This document shows positions 37,380 through 46,591 of a DNA stretch of 64,000 nucleotides, piece after piece. The position numbers and the translations under genes were made by a program. Within the stretch, counting starts at the first letter, position 1; every line of letters begins with the position of its first letter. The stretch lies in the NCBI RefSeq assembly GCF_014196535.1, contig NZ_JACIDU010000012.1, forward strand, positions 62,001 through 126,000, given 5' to 3'. Source of the stretch: Allorhizobium borbori (GTDB taxonomy: Bacteria > Pseudomonadota > Alphaproteobacteria > Rhizobiales > Rhizobiaceae). The notes beneath the pieces are model-generated. The model did not search any database, was not told where the DNA came from, and worked only from the letters and a program-made list of their open reading frames with translations.

Positions 37380-37560
37380 GACGGTCCTCGTTCCGAAAGG
37401 AACAGAGGCGAAAAAGGGAATGCGGTGCGCCTTGTTTTCGAGGCAATTCCGCGGCTGCCCCCGCAACTGTAGGCGGAAAGCCCCGACCACAAGCCACTGG
37501 GAAACCGGGAAGGCGGTCAAGGGGCGTTCGATCCGCAAGCCAGGAGACCTGCCGTCGAAC
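37380..37560 (+). promoter_or_regulatory. Cobalamin riboswitch upstream of the DUF1636-cobW-cobN operon
   Basis: The plus strand carries CGGTCCTCGTTCCGAAAGG (about 37382), CTGCCCCCGCAACTGT (about 37455), GCCACTGGGAAACCGGGAAG (from 37493) and the B12 box AAGCCAGGAGACCTGCC (37537-37553). A GGAGG with a possible GGGGTGCCCC hairpin follows within 45 bases, which suggests control of ribosome access. It controls the main cob gene run. Confidence 0.95.
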
Positions 37561-37666
37561 CAAAGTCCATGTCCACCGGGCGGGGTGCCCCGGAGGATTT
37601 ATCCAGTCTTGCCTTTCGTTGGCCAGACGCATGCACCCCATCTGTATCAAGCCGGAAGGCGAAAGG

Positions 37667-38068
37667 ATGGACGGTCGCATGGGCGAGAAGACGGGCTGGG
37701 ACGCCGACAAGGCCACTCTCTTCATCTGCAAGACCTGCCGTTCAGCCGACGGCACGGAACGTCTGGGCGTGTCAATGATCGCACGTCTGCGCGAGAACTA
37801 TGCGGGTAATGGCACAACCGCGATCCGCGCCGTGACATGCCTTTCCCAATGCGCCAACCCTTGCGCCGCCGCCCTGTCGCGGCCGGATGGCTTTTCCTAT
37901 GTTTTCAGCGGCCTTGGCGCGGGTGATCTGGGTGATCTCCTCAGCGGGGCGCGCATGCTGGCGGAAGACGAACGCGGCCTTCTGCCTTTTCGCGACCGCC
38001 CGGCAGCCCTGAAGCGCACGCTTGTGGCGCGCATCCCCCCCTTTTCCCATCAGGAGGATATTCCGTGA
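37667..38068 (+). CDS. DUF1636 metal-binding protein of the cobalamin operon
   Basis: About 133 aa, DUF1636 family. It has a CKTC pair (TLFICKTCRSADG) and a second cysteine group CLSQCANPC, arranged like thioredoxin-like 2Fe-2S ferredoxins. Several in-frame starts exist (37619 TTG, 37631 ATG, 37679 ATG); 37667 was chosen because it follows a GAAAGG and leaves a family-sized N-terminus. The end overlaps cobW by four bases. Function is not established; a redox or cobalt-handling role in corrin synthesis is plausible from its constant association with cobW. Confidence 0.8.
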   Translation: MDGRMGEKTGWDADKATLFICKTCRSADGTERLGVSMIARLRENYAGNGTTAIRAVTCLSQCANPCAAALSRPDGFSYVFSGLGAGDLGDLLSGARMLAEDERGLLPFRDRPAALKRTLVARIPPFSHQEDIP

Positions 38069-39111
38069 ACCAGCCCATCCACAACGCCGAGCGCGTGCCT
38101 GCTACTGTCATCACCGGCTTTCTGGGCGCAGGGAAGACGACGCTCTTGCGCCACCTCATTGAAAGCATGAGTAACCGGCGCATTGCCATCGTGGTCAATG
38201 AATTCGGCGATGTCGGCATCGACGGCGAAATGCTGAAGGCCTGTGGCGTGGCCAATTGCCCGGACGAAAACATAATAGAGCTGGCAAACGGCTGCATCTG
38301 CTGCACGGTCGCGGACGATTTCCTGCCCGCGCTCGACCGGATTTTGGCCCTTCAGCCGCCGGTCGATCATATCCTTATCGAGACATCGGGCCTTGCCCTG
38401 CCCAAGCCGCTGGTCAAGGCATTCCAGTGGCCAACCGTGAAGGCGCGCGTTACCGTGGATGGCGTCGTGGCCGTGGTGGATGGCCTCGCGCTCGCCGAAG
38501 GCCGCGTTGCCCATGACCACGAAGCTCTGGAAGAACAGCGCGCCGGCATGGAAGCGCTCGATCACGACGATCCGGTCGAAGAAGTCTTCGAGGATCAGGT
38601 GGCCTGCGCCGACCTCATCGTCCTTACCAAGGCAGACCTGCTGGACGCACGCACCCTCGACGCCGCCCGGGCACGGGTCAGCGAACACCTGCCACGCGCC
38701 GTCAAGATCGTCACGGCGGAAAACGGTCGGCTCGATCCGGCGGTTCTGACCGGCCTCGGCCTTGCTGTCGAGGATGTGATCGATGAACGGCGAACCCATC
38801 ACGACCATGAGGAAGAGCATGACCATGATGATTTCGACAGCTTCGTTGTCGAAATCGCCGAGATTGCCGATCCGGAAGCGCTGGCAAACCGCATCGCACA
38901 AACCGCAGGCGCTGAAAATGTGCTGCGCATCAAAGGCTTCGCCTCCGTTGCAGGCAAACCCATGCGGCTTCAGGTTCAGGCTGTCGGCACTCGCGTCACC
39001 CATTATTTCGACCGCCCTTGGAACGATGGCGAACCCCGCGCCAGCCGTCTGGTGGTGATCGGTGAAAAGGGCATCGACCGCGAAAGGATCACAGCACTTC
39101 TCGCGGCGTAA
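38065..39111 (+). CDS. cobW: Cobalamin biosynthesis GTPase CobW
   Basis: 348 aa G3E family GTPase and metallochaperone. Walker A GFLGAGKTT spans residues 18-26, the metal-binding CICC is at 77-80 (NGCICCTVADDF), and LTKADLLD is the G4 motif. A His/Asp/Glu-rich stretch (HHDHEEEHDHDDFD) lies between the two domains. It delivers Co(II) to the CobN chelatase complex. GTG start with CAGGAGG upstream, overlapping the preceding stop. Confidence 0.95.
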   Translation: MNQPIHNAERVPATVITGFLGAGKTTLLRHLIESMSNRRIAIVVNEFGDVGIDGEMLKACGVANCPDENIIELANGCICCTVADDFLPALDRILALQPPVDHILIETSGLALPKPLVKAFQWPTVKARVTVDGVVAVVDGLALAEGRVAHDHEALEEQRAGMEALDHDDPVEEVFEDQVACADLIVLTKADLLDARTLDAARARVSEHLPRAVKIVTAENGRLDPAVLTGLGLAVEDVIDERRTHHDHEEEHDHDDFDSFVVEIAEIADPEALANRIAQTAGAENVLRIKGFASVAGKPMRLQVQAVGTRVTHYFDRPWNDGEPRASRLVVIGEKGIDRERITALLAA

Positions 39112-39123
39112 GGCCTGCCACCC

Positions 39124-42100
39124 ATGCATATTCTCGCCAGCACATCCTCATCGCTCGATGATCTTGCCGAACCGCTCGACCTGCGTCAGCCGGTGGCGGA
39201 TGTGCTGGTGGCGTCCTTTTCTCCCAGCGATCTTTCAGGCATGGCCGCCGCCTGGGGCGATGGCAATCCGAACCTCGGCCTGACGCAACTGGCGGACTTG
39301 CGCCATCCTTTCTCGATCGACATGTGGATCGACAAGACGGCGCAGCGGGCAAAGGTGATCCTTGTCCGCATTCTTGGCGGTCACGACCGATGGTCCTATG
39401 GGGTTGGCGAACTTTCGCGCGTCTCCCGGGAAAATGGCATTCTTCTGGCCTTTCTTCCCGGTGAATGCAGCCAGCGCGACGAGCGACTTGAGGCCGCCTC
39501 GACGGTTGCACCGGAGACCCTCTCTGCTCTTCTCGCCTTCCTGCGCCAAGGTGGGCCCGACAATCTCCGACACGCGGCCTCGTTTCTGAAGGCACTGGCC
39601 TGCGGCGGCGCGCTGCCGGAGGAGGTGGCCCGCCCCGTTCCCAAGGCCGGGTTCTATAAGCCGGGCGTGGGGCCTGTTGCGCTCGAAACCCTGCTGGCCG
39701 CTTTCGGCGAAGCGTGCCCGCGCATACCGCTTCTCTTCTATCGCTCCATGCTTCTGGCGCAGGATGCGGCCCCCATCGACGCCCTGTTTGCCGCGCTCGC
39801 GGCGCGTGGTCTGGCGCCCCTGCCGCTTTTCGTCTCCGGATTGAAGGATGCCGAGGCGCTCGCCTTCGCCCGTTCGGCCTTCGAGGTGATCCGACCGGCG
39901 GCCATCGTCACCGCCACCGCCTTTGCCAGCAGTACCGACCAGGCGGGCATGACGCTTTTCGATCACTTCGAGGCCCCGGTCTTTCAGGTCATCATCGCAA
40001 CGACGCCGCGCAGCGGCTGGCAGGAAAACCGCCGCGGTCTCAACCCCGCCGACCTTGCCATGCATGTGGTTTTGCCGGAGCTGGACGGGCGTCTTCTGGC
40101 CGGCACCCTATCCTTCAAGGAGGCCGACGCCGCCGGTCTTGCTCGCAACCGGTCGGAACCGGACCGGGTGGAGGCCACGGCCGAGCGGATCGCGGCGCAT
40201 CTACGTCTGGCCGCAACCGCCCGCAATGAACGCAACATCGTCATTCTCATCCCGGATTACCCCTCAGCGCCGGGGCGCAGCGGCTATGCCGTCGGCCTCG
40301 ATGTACCGGAAAGCGTGCGCCTCATGCTCCTGCGCCTCAAGGCCGGAGGGTATGTGGTGGACGACATTCCCGCGACCGCCCGGGCCCTGCTGGACCGGCT
40401 GGAGACGGGCGAAACCCTTGCCCTCGCCGCCTATGCATTGCCCCCGGGAACGGGTGAAGCCCTTATGGCCGCCTGGGGGGCACCGGAACAGGATGAGGCG
40501 GTCGAGAACGGTCACTTCCGGTTTCGCGCCGCCCGGTTCGGCCGCATCACGGTGGCGCTTGCACCCGACCGGGGTCGCCGGGCCGATCGTCGCGCCGACT
40601 ATCATGATCCGGTGCTCGTTCCCCGTCATGCCCTCATTGCCTTCGGCCAGTGGATAAGGCAATCGCTGGCCGCCCACGCCGTTGTCCATGTCGGCGCGCA
40701 CGGAGCCATCGAATGGCTACCCGGCAAGGTGGTGGCCCTTTCCGGCACCTGTTTTCCCGAAACGGTTCTGGGTGGCCTGCCCGTTGTGTATCCATTCATC
40801 GTCTCAAATCCCGGAGAAGCCGCTGTCGCCAAGCGACGCATCGGCGCGGTCACCATCGGTCATCTGCCGCCGCCTCTCATCGAAGCCGGGCTTTCCCCCG
40901 AACACCAACGTCTGGAACATCTTGCGGATGAATATGCGCAGGCGGAGGGCCTTGACCGCAACCGCCGCGACCGGCTGGCAAAACTGATCGTCGAAACGGC
41001 GTGCGAGACCGGTGTGGCCGCCGAAGCCGGCGTTTCCAACGCTGATGACCCCGAAGCGGCCCTTGTGCGGATCGATGCCTACCTCTGCGACCTCAAGGAT
41101 TTTTCGCTCAAGGACGGTCAGCATGTCTTTGCCGAAGCGGCTCACGACGAAACTGATCCTGATCGTCTGGAAAGCGCCCGCAGCGAGGGCGAAGCGCTGA
41201 TGGCAGCGCTTGATGGCCGGCGCGTCCGTCCCGGCCCTTCGGGCGCTCCTGCGCGCGGGCGTCGGGATGTCCTGCCCACCGGGCGTAACCTCTATGCCGC
41301 CGACCCGCGCACCATGCCGACGCCAACCGCCTTCGAACTGGGCAGGATTGCCGCCGATGAAGTTCTGCGCCGTCATCTTCAGGATCACGGCGACTGGCCT
41401 CGCGCTATGGTCATGGATCTTTGGGGCAGCGCCTCGCTGCGCAATGGCGGCGAGGATGTGGGCCATGCTCTGGCGCTGATGGGCGCGAAGCCGGTGTGGG
41501 ATACCGCAACAGGCCGCGTTTCCGGTATCGAGGTCCTCGCGCCGGCGCAGTTGGGGCGGCCCCGTGTCGATGTCACCATTCGCATGTCCGGCCTCTTTCG
41601 AGACATGTTCGCGCCGTTGATCGCGCTTCTCGACACGACGATCCGGACCGTGGCCCTGCGCGAGGATGCAGGGGGCGACAATCCGCTGGCCGATCTCACC
41701 CACAGGGATGGGCGCATTCCACCGCGCCTTTTCGGTTCCGCGCCAGGCACCTTCGGGGCGGGTATCGAGGAGCAACTCGCATCTGGCGCATGGCATGACA
41801 GGACCGAACTGGCAGACGCCTATCTGGCCATGGCGAGCCATCGCATTTTCGGAGAAACTGCCGAAGCGGAGGCCGTTCCCGGCGCTTTTGCCGAAGCCGT
41901 GCGCGCCGCCGATCTTCTGGTCCACACCGGTGATGACCCCGGTCGCGACCTTCTCGACGGGTCGGCGGATGTGGCTTTCATTGGCGGTTTTGCGGCAGCG
42001 GTCGCAAGGCTTGGTGGCAAGGCCGATGTGATTGCACTCGACACCACGGATCCCGCCCGGCCCCGCGCCCGCTCCGTGCGCGAAGCCGTGACCCGCATCG

Positions 42101-42438
42101 TGCGGGCCCGTGCCATCAACCCGCGCTTCATTGCTGGCCAGATGCGCCATGGCCCGCGTGGCGCTGCCGAACTCGTGGAAACCGTCGATCGGCTTGTCGG
42201 CTTCGCCGAAACCACCGAAGCGGTCCCTCCGTCGCTCATCGAAGCGGTCTTCGATGCTTATCTCGCAGACGACACTGTGCGTCGGTTTCTGCTGGAGCAA
42301 AACCCCGAAGGCGCGCGCGCCATGGCCGAACGCTTTCTCTCCGCCCGCCGCCGCAATCTCTGGCAACCGCGCCGCAACAGCGTGGACAGCCTGCTGGAAT
42401 CCCTTCTGTGCAACGCCTCGGAGGCGCATTCGCGATGA
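39124..42438 (+). CDS. cobN: Aerobic cobaltochelatase subunit CobN
   Basis: 1104 aa large subunit that binds hydrogenobyrinate a,c-diamide and cobalt, working with the AAA+ motor CobST, which is not in this window. Family motifs include VHVGAHGAIEWLPGK, RPRVDVTIRMSGLFRDMF and the Mg-chelatase H-like core. It is shorter than the roughly 1275-residue Pseudomonas denitrificans CobN, although no frame break is seen. It begins 12 bases after cobW and ends overlapping cobG (ATGA). Confidence 0.94.
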   Translation: MHILASTSSSLDDLAEPLDLRQPVADVLVASFSPSDLSGMAAAWGDGNPNLGLTQLADLRHPFSIDMWIDKTAQRAKVILVRILGGHDRWSYGVGELSRVSRENGILLAFLPGECSQRDERLEAASTVAPETLSALLAFLRQGGPDNLRHAASFLKALACGGALPEEVARPVPKAGFYKPGVGPVALETLLAAFGEACPRIPLLFYRSMLLAQDAAPIDALFAALAARGLAPLPLFVSGLKDAEALAFARSAFEVIRPAAIVTATAFASSTDQAGMTLFDHFEAPVFQVIIATTPRSGWQENRRGLNPADLAMHVVLPELDGRLLAGTLSFKEADAAGLARNRSEPDRVEATAERIAAHLRLAATARNERNIVILIPDYPSAPGRSGYAVGLDVPESVRLMLLRLKAGGYVVDDIPATARALLDRLETGETLALAAYALPPGTGEALMAAWGAPEQDEAVENGHFRFRAARFGRITVALAPDRGRRADRRADYHDPVLVPRHALIAFGQWIRQSLAAHAVVHVGAHGAIEWLPGKVVALSGTCFPETVLGGLPVVYPFIVSNPGEAAVAKRRIGAVTIGHLPPPLIEAGLSPEHQRLEHLADEYAQAEGLDRNRRDRLAKLIVETACETGVAAEAGVSNADDPEAALVRIDAYLCDLKDFSLKDGQHVFAEAAHDETDPDRLESARSEGEALMAALDGRRVRPGPSGAPARGRRDVLPTGRNLYAADPRTMPTPTAFELGRIAADEVLRRHLQDHGDWPRAMVMDLWGSASLRNGGEDVGHALALMGAKPVWDTATGRVSGIEVLAPAQLGRPRVDVTIRMSGLFRDMFAPLIALLDTTIRTVALREDAGGDNPLADLTHRDGRIPPRLFGSAPGTFGAGIEEQLASGAWHDRTELADAYLAMASHRIFGETAEAEAVPGAFAEAVRAADLLVHTGDDPGRDLLDGSADVAFIGGFAAAVARLGGKADVIALDTTDPARPRARSVREAVTRIVRARAINPRFIAGQMRHGPRGAAELVETVDRLVGFAETTEAVPPSLIEAVFDAYLADDTVRRFLLEQNPEGARAMAERFLSARRRNLWQPRRNSVDSLLESLLCNASEAHSR

Positions 42439-43715
42439 CGGCCCCTCTTCTGGAAACCATGCGGCGCGGGGCCTGTCCCTCGCTTTCCGCACCGATGCAA
42501 ACCGGCGATGGCTATCTGTCACGTATCGCCCTGACGGGACCGGTTGCGCCGGAGGCGATCATCTCGCTTTGCAATGCCGCCCTGCGCCTCGGAAACGGGC
42601 TCATCGACATTTCCGCACGCGGCAATCTTCAGGCGCGGGGCCTGAGCGCCGAAACGGCGCGTCTCTTCGAGGCCGAGGTTCGGACGCTCGACTTGCCGTT
42701 GCGTTCAGGCCTCGCGGTCGATACCGGACCTCTGGCCGGGCTTGATCTGCAGGAAGTAACCGACCCACGCCCGCTGGCAGAGGCCATTCGCATGAGGGCT
42801 GACCGCCTGCGACTTTTGGATCGCCTCGCGCCGAAGACCGCCGTGATCGTCGATGGCGGCGGGTCTCTGTCGCTTGCCAGGCTTCTGGCCGATATCCGGC
42901 TCAAGGCCACGCAGGGCGGATGGCTGCTTTCCACCGGCGGGACCGAGACCCCGGAAAAGGCACATGGCCTTCTGCCATGGGATGAAGCGCCTGACGCTGC
43001 CCTCGCCCTGCTGTCGGCCATGGCCAAACAGGGACCACGCTTCCGGGGGCGGGATTTCACCGCCTCCGAGGTTCGCGAACTCACCGGCATCAAGGCCGCG
43101 CCCCACCAGGGTGGCGTGGTGCTTGAAACATCGCCGTTCGGCAGGTTTGCGCTGAACAACGGCAAGGCAGCACTGGGGTGTGGCCCGGCGTTCGGTCAGA
43201 TGCGTGCCGATGACCTTGCCGCGCTGATGGTGGCGGTGATCGAAGCGGGATGCGAGGCGGTCCGCCCCGCCCCCGGCCACGCGCTGATGCTGATGGCGGA
43301 GGAACTGGCCCTGCCCAAGCTCCGCAACATCGTGGCCGGCGCGAACCTCATGCAGTCAGGTGACGACCCGCGCGCCTCCATTGCCGCCTGCCCCGGACAG
43401 CCCGGCTGCGCATCCGCCCATTTCGATACGCATGCACTGGCCCGGGCGGTTGCCGCCCTGCCCGGCTGGCAAGGTGGCGCGCTGCGGCTCCACATCTCCG
43501 GCTGCGCCAAGGGGTGCGCCCATCCCGAACCGGCGCCCGTTACGCTGTCCGGTACGCCGGACGGCCTTCAACTGATTGTCGATGGCAAGGCCAGCGACCT
43601 CTCGAACACGATTTCGAGCAACCTATCCATGCCGGACATGCTGAGCCGAATTTCAGCGCTGGCAATCTCAACGCCTGCCCCCGCCGGGGCAAAAGCGGCC
43701 AACCGTCAGGAATGA
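42435..43715 (+). CDS. cobG: Precorrin-3B synthase
   Basis: 426 aa member of the nitrite/sulfite reductase-like fold. The two cysteine motifs for a 4Fe-4S cluster are CPGQPGC and HISGCAKGCAHPEP. CobG is an oxygen-dependent hydroxylase that converts precorrin-3A to 3B, so the pathway here is the aerobic one. An earlier in-frame start lies inside cobN; ATG at the ATGA overlap was chosen. Confidence 0.94.
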   Translation: MTAPLLETMRRGACPSLSAPMQTGDGYLSRIALTGPVAPEAIISLCNAALRLGNGLIDISARGNLQARGLSAETARLFEAEVRTLDLPLRSGLAVDTGPLAGLDLQEVTDPRPLAEAIRMRADRLRLLDRLAPKTAVIVDGGGSLSLARLLADIRLKATQGGWLLSTGGTETPEKAHGLLPWDEAPDAALALLSAMAKQGPRFRGRDFTASEVRELTGIKAAPHQGGVVLETSPFGRFALNNGKAALGCGPAFGQMRADDLAALMVAVIEAGCEAVRPAPGHALMLMAEELALPKLRNIVAGANLMQSGDDPRASIAACPGQPGCASAHFDTHALARAVAALPGWQGGALRLHISGCAKGCAHPEPAPVTLSGTPDGLQLIVDGKASDLSNTISSNLSMPDMLSRISALAISTPAPAGAKAANRQE

Positions 43716-43717
43716 CC

Positions 43718-44350
43718 ATGACCGATTACGACTACATTCGCGATGGCAACGCCATCTACGAAAAATCCTTTGCGATCATCCGCGCCGAGGCGGATCTTTC
43801 CCGCTTTTCCGAGGAGGAAGCCGATGTCGCCATCCGCATGATCCATGCCTGCGGGCAGGTGGACGCCGCGGCCCATTTCCATTTTTCACCTGGTTTCGTC
43901 TCCGCAGCGCGCGCGGCTCTTGTCGCGGGAAAGCCCATTCTCTGCGACGCCGAAATGGTTGCCCACGGTGTAACCCGCGCGCGTCTGCCGGCCGGCAATC
44001 CGGTGATATGCACGTTGCGCGATCCGCGCACGGCATCGCTTGCCGCAAGGATCGGCAATACACGCTCGGCGGCGGCGCTCGATCTCTGGGACGAGCACCT
44101 CGAAGGGGCTGTCGTGGCAATCGGCAATGCGCCGACGGCTCTCTTCTACCTTCTGGAAAAGCTGGAAAAGGGCGGTCCACGCCCGGCGGCCATTATCGGC
44201 ATGCCGGTGGGCTTCGTCGGCGCGGCGGAATCCAAGGAGGCATTGCGCGAAAGCGGGCTCGGCATTGCGCATGCGGTGGTAACGGGTCGCATGGGTGGTT
44301 CGGCCATGACCGCTGCTGCTGTCAACGCACTGGCGAGGTCGGGCCTATGA
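43718..44350 (+). CDS. cobH: Precorrin-8X methylmutase
   Basis: 210 aa, the family length. It moves the C11 methyl to C12 to give hydrogenobyrinate. Motifs: catalytic His in MIHACGQVDAA, GKPILCDAEMVAHGVTRAR and GMPVGFVGAAESKEAL. A start at 43712 is possible, but AGGA is spaced correctly only for 43718. Coupled to cobI by ATGA. Confidence 0.95.
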   Translation: MTDYDYIRDGNAIYEKSFAIIRAEADLSRFSEEEADVAIRMIHACGQVDAAAHFHFSPGFVSAARAALVAGKPILCDAEMVAHGVTRARLPAGNPVICTLRDPRTASLAARIGNTRSAAALDLWDEHLEGAVVAIGNAPTALFYLLEKLEKGGPRPAAIIGMPVGFVGAAESKEALRESGLGIAHAVVTGRMGGSAMTAAAVNALARSGL

Positions 44351-45105
44351 AAAAGGGAAAGCTCTATGGCGTCGGCACCGGCCCCGGTGACCCCGAACTG
44401 ATGACCCTGAAGGCCGTGCGCGCCCTGCAGGAAGCCGATGTCGTCGCCTATTTCTGCAAGAAAGGCGCAACCGGAAACGGTCGCGGCATCGCCGTGGCCC
44501 ATATCCGCCCTGAAAGCGTGGAACTGCCGCTCGTCTACCCCGTGACCATTGAGAAACACCGCAAGAGCGAAGCCTACGGTGCGGAAATCGGCACGTTTTT
44601 CGAACGCTCCGCTCAGGAAATAGCCGTCCATCTCGATGCAGGACGCACCGTCGCAGTGCTGTCCGAAGGCGATCCACTGCTCTACGGCTCCTACATGCAC
44701 CTGCATCTGCGCCTTGCCAATCGTTATGACACCGAGGTGGTGGCGGGCGTGACTGCCATGTCCGGCTGCTGGTCGCAGGCAGGGCTGCCGCTGGTGCAGG
44801 GTGACGACATTCTGACCATCCTGCCGGGCACGCTGGATGAGGCGGAACTCGTAAAACGTTTGGGTGAAACCGACGCCGCGGTCATCATGAAGGTCGGGCG
44901 CAACCTGCCGAAAATCCGCCGGGCCCTGGAGCGGGCCGGAAAGCTTGACGGCTCGGTCTATGTCGAACGCGGCACGATGGAAAACAGCTATGTGCAGGCG
45001 CTAGACGAACGCGGCGATGACCCGGCCCCCTACTTCTCCATCATTCTCGTGCCGGGATGGCAATCGCGCCCCGGTGCAGCCGCACAGACGGAGACTGCCG
45101 CATGA
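44347..45105 (+). CDS. cobI: Precorrin-2 C20-methyltransferase
   Basis: 252 aa SAM-dependent tetrapyrrole methylase. N-terminal GVGTGPGDPELMTLKAV, then SEGDPLLYGSYMHL and GVTAMSGCWSQAGLPL. It methylates precorrin-2 at C20 to precorrin-3A, the CobG substrate. Four-base overlaps at both ends. Confidence 0.96.
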   Translation: MKKGKLYGVGTGPGDPELMTLKAVRALQEADVVAYFCKKGATGNGRGIAVAHIRPESVELPLVYPVTIEKHRKSEAYGAEIGTFFERSAQEIAVHLDAGRTVAVLSEGDPLLYGSYMHLHLRLANRYDTEVVAGVTAMSGCWSQAGLPLVQGDDILTILPGTLDEAELVKRLGETDAAVIMKVGRNLPKIRRALERAGKLDGSVYVERGTMENSYVQALDERGDDPAPYFSIILVPGWQSRPGAAAQTETAA

Positions 45106-45860
45106 CCGGTTTTCTCACGGTGGTCGGGCTTGGTCCCGGCGATGAGGGCTTCCTGACACCGCAGGCAGGCGCAGCCATCGCCGCCTCGGAGGATTTCTTC
45201 GGCTACGTTCCCTATCTGGATCGGTTGCAACTAGCGCCGAACCAGCGCCGCCATGCCTCCGATAACCGGGAGGAACTGTCACGGGCCGAAGCCGCCCTCG
45301 CTCTAGCCGCCGGTGGCGGAAAGGTCTGCGTCGTTTCAGGCGGTGACCCCGGCGTCTTTGCCATGGCCGCCGCCATTTGCGAGGCCATGGAAGCCGGGCC
45401 GCCAGAGTGGCGCGCCATCGAATTCAGCGTCGTACCGGGCGTCACCGCCATGCTGGCCGTTGCGGCACGGGTCGGCGCACCGCTCGGGCATGATTTCTGT
45501 ACGATCTCGCTCTCCGACAACCTCAAGCCCTGGGCCGTCATTGAGGCCCGACTTGTTGCCGCAGCGAGCGCCGGTTTCGTCATGGCCTTTTATAATCCCG
45601 TCAGCCGCGCCCGCCCCCACCAACTGGACCGGGCCTTCGATCTGTTGCGCGCGCATCTTCCCGAAACGGTGCCGGTGATCTTCGGCCGCGCCGCAGGACG
45701 TCGCGACGAGGCCATCCGGACTGTTCCCCTGCGCGATGCCGCGGCCTCCATGGCCGATATGGCAACCTGCATCATCGTCGGCTCGGCGCAGACGCGGCAG
45801 ATCGAACGAGCCGGCAAGGCTGCCCTCGTCTATTCGCCGCGGTTCTGGAAAGAGACATGA
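45102..45860 (+). CDS. cobJ: Precorrin-3B C17-methyltransferase
   Basis: 252 aa tetrapyrrole methylase that contracts the ring while methylating C17. Motifs: VVGLGPGDEGFLTPQA, VSGGDPGVFAMAAAICEA, VPGVTAMLAVAARVGAPLGHDF, and AFYNPVSRARPHQ, which is typical of CobJ. Its 3' end overlaps the convergent cobK by 31 bases. Confidence 0.96.
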   Translation: MTGFLTVVGLGPGDEGFLTPQAGAAIAASEDFFGYVPYLDRLQLAPNQRRHASDNREELSRAEAALALAAGGGKVCVVSGGDPGVFAMAAAICEAMEAGPPEWRAIEFSVVPGVTAMLAVAARVGAPLGHDFCTISLSDNLKPWAVIEARLVAAASAGFVMAFYNPVSRARPHQLDRAFDLLRAHLPETVPVIFGRAAGRRDEAIRTVPLRDAAASMADMATCIIVGSAQTRQIERAGKAALVYSPRFWKET

Positions 45861-46591
45861 TGACGGACGAGCGTTGCCACCGCCTCGACGCTTTCGCCGC
45901 TTTCCGCCTGAGGCAGAGCGGGGCGCCCGATCATGACCACCGGGACTCCAAGAGCGCGGGCAGCGGCGATCTTGCCATAGGCAGCGGAACCACCGGAGTT
46001 CTTGGAAATGATGACCCCGATGGCGTGTTCCTCAAGCAGTCGACGCTCGTCAGCCTCGGCGAAGGGACCACGCGCCGTGATGTAGTCGGCATGTGGAACG
46101 CCAAGCGGCGGCTCGACCGGATCGACACTGCGGATGAGATAACGATGCTGCGGGGCAGCCTCCAGCGGGCCGAGTTCGTTTCGCCCCAGCGCCACGAAAA
46201 CCCTGCGTGGCGCTGTTCCGAGCGCCTCGACCGCTTCGGTCACGCTTCGCACGGCCTGCCAGATGTCACCGCCCTGATGCTGCCAGGCGGGGCGGCGCAA
46301 CGCGATCAGTGGAACGCCCGAAAGAGTAGCGGCACGCGCGGCATTGTCCGAAATGCGGGCCGCATAGGGATGCGTCGCATCGATCAACAGGCCGAAGCCT
46401 TCATTGCGCAGATAGGCGGCCAGACCATCGGCCCCGCCGAAGCCCCCAACCCTTGTCGGCACGGGCTGCGCCACCGGTTCCTTCGTACGTCCTGCGAGCG
46501 AAAGCAGGCAGACAAAGCCATCGGCAACCAGCCTGCTGGCAAGCTGTCGCGCTTCCGTGGTGCCACCGAGAATAAGAATGGGGGCTTTCAT
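45830..46591 (-). CDS. cobK: Precorrin-6A reductase
   Basis: 253 aa NADPH-dependent reductase. Motifs: ILGGTTEARQLASRL at the N-terminus, LLIDATHPYAARIS, and SKNSGGSAAYGKIAAARALGVPVVMIGRP near the C-terminus. The gene is on the opposite strand to its neighbours; its ATG overlaps the cobL ATG region head to head and its 3' end lies inside cobJ. TTCAGGAGA precedes the start. Confidence 0.95.
   Translation of the reverse strand: MKAPILILGGTTEARQLASRLVADGFVCLLSLAGRTKEPVAQPVPTRVGGFGGADGLAAYLRNEGFGLLIDATHPYAARISDNAARAATLSGVPLIALRRPAWQHQGGDIWQAVRSVTEAVEALGTAPRRVFVALGRNELGPLEAAPQHRYLIRSVDPVEPPLGVPHADYITARGPFAEADERRLLEEHAIGVIISKNSGGSAAYGKIAAARALGVPVVMIGRPALPQAESGESVEAVATLVRHHVSFQNRGE

Noticed and set aside
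40804-42522. 572-codon minus-strand open frame inside cobN
   Set aside because: Antisense to conserved CobN motifs and runs into cobG; no domain recognised.
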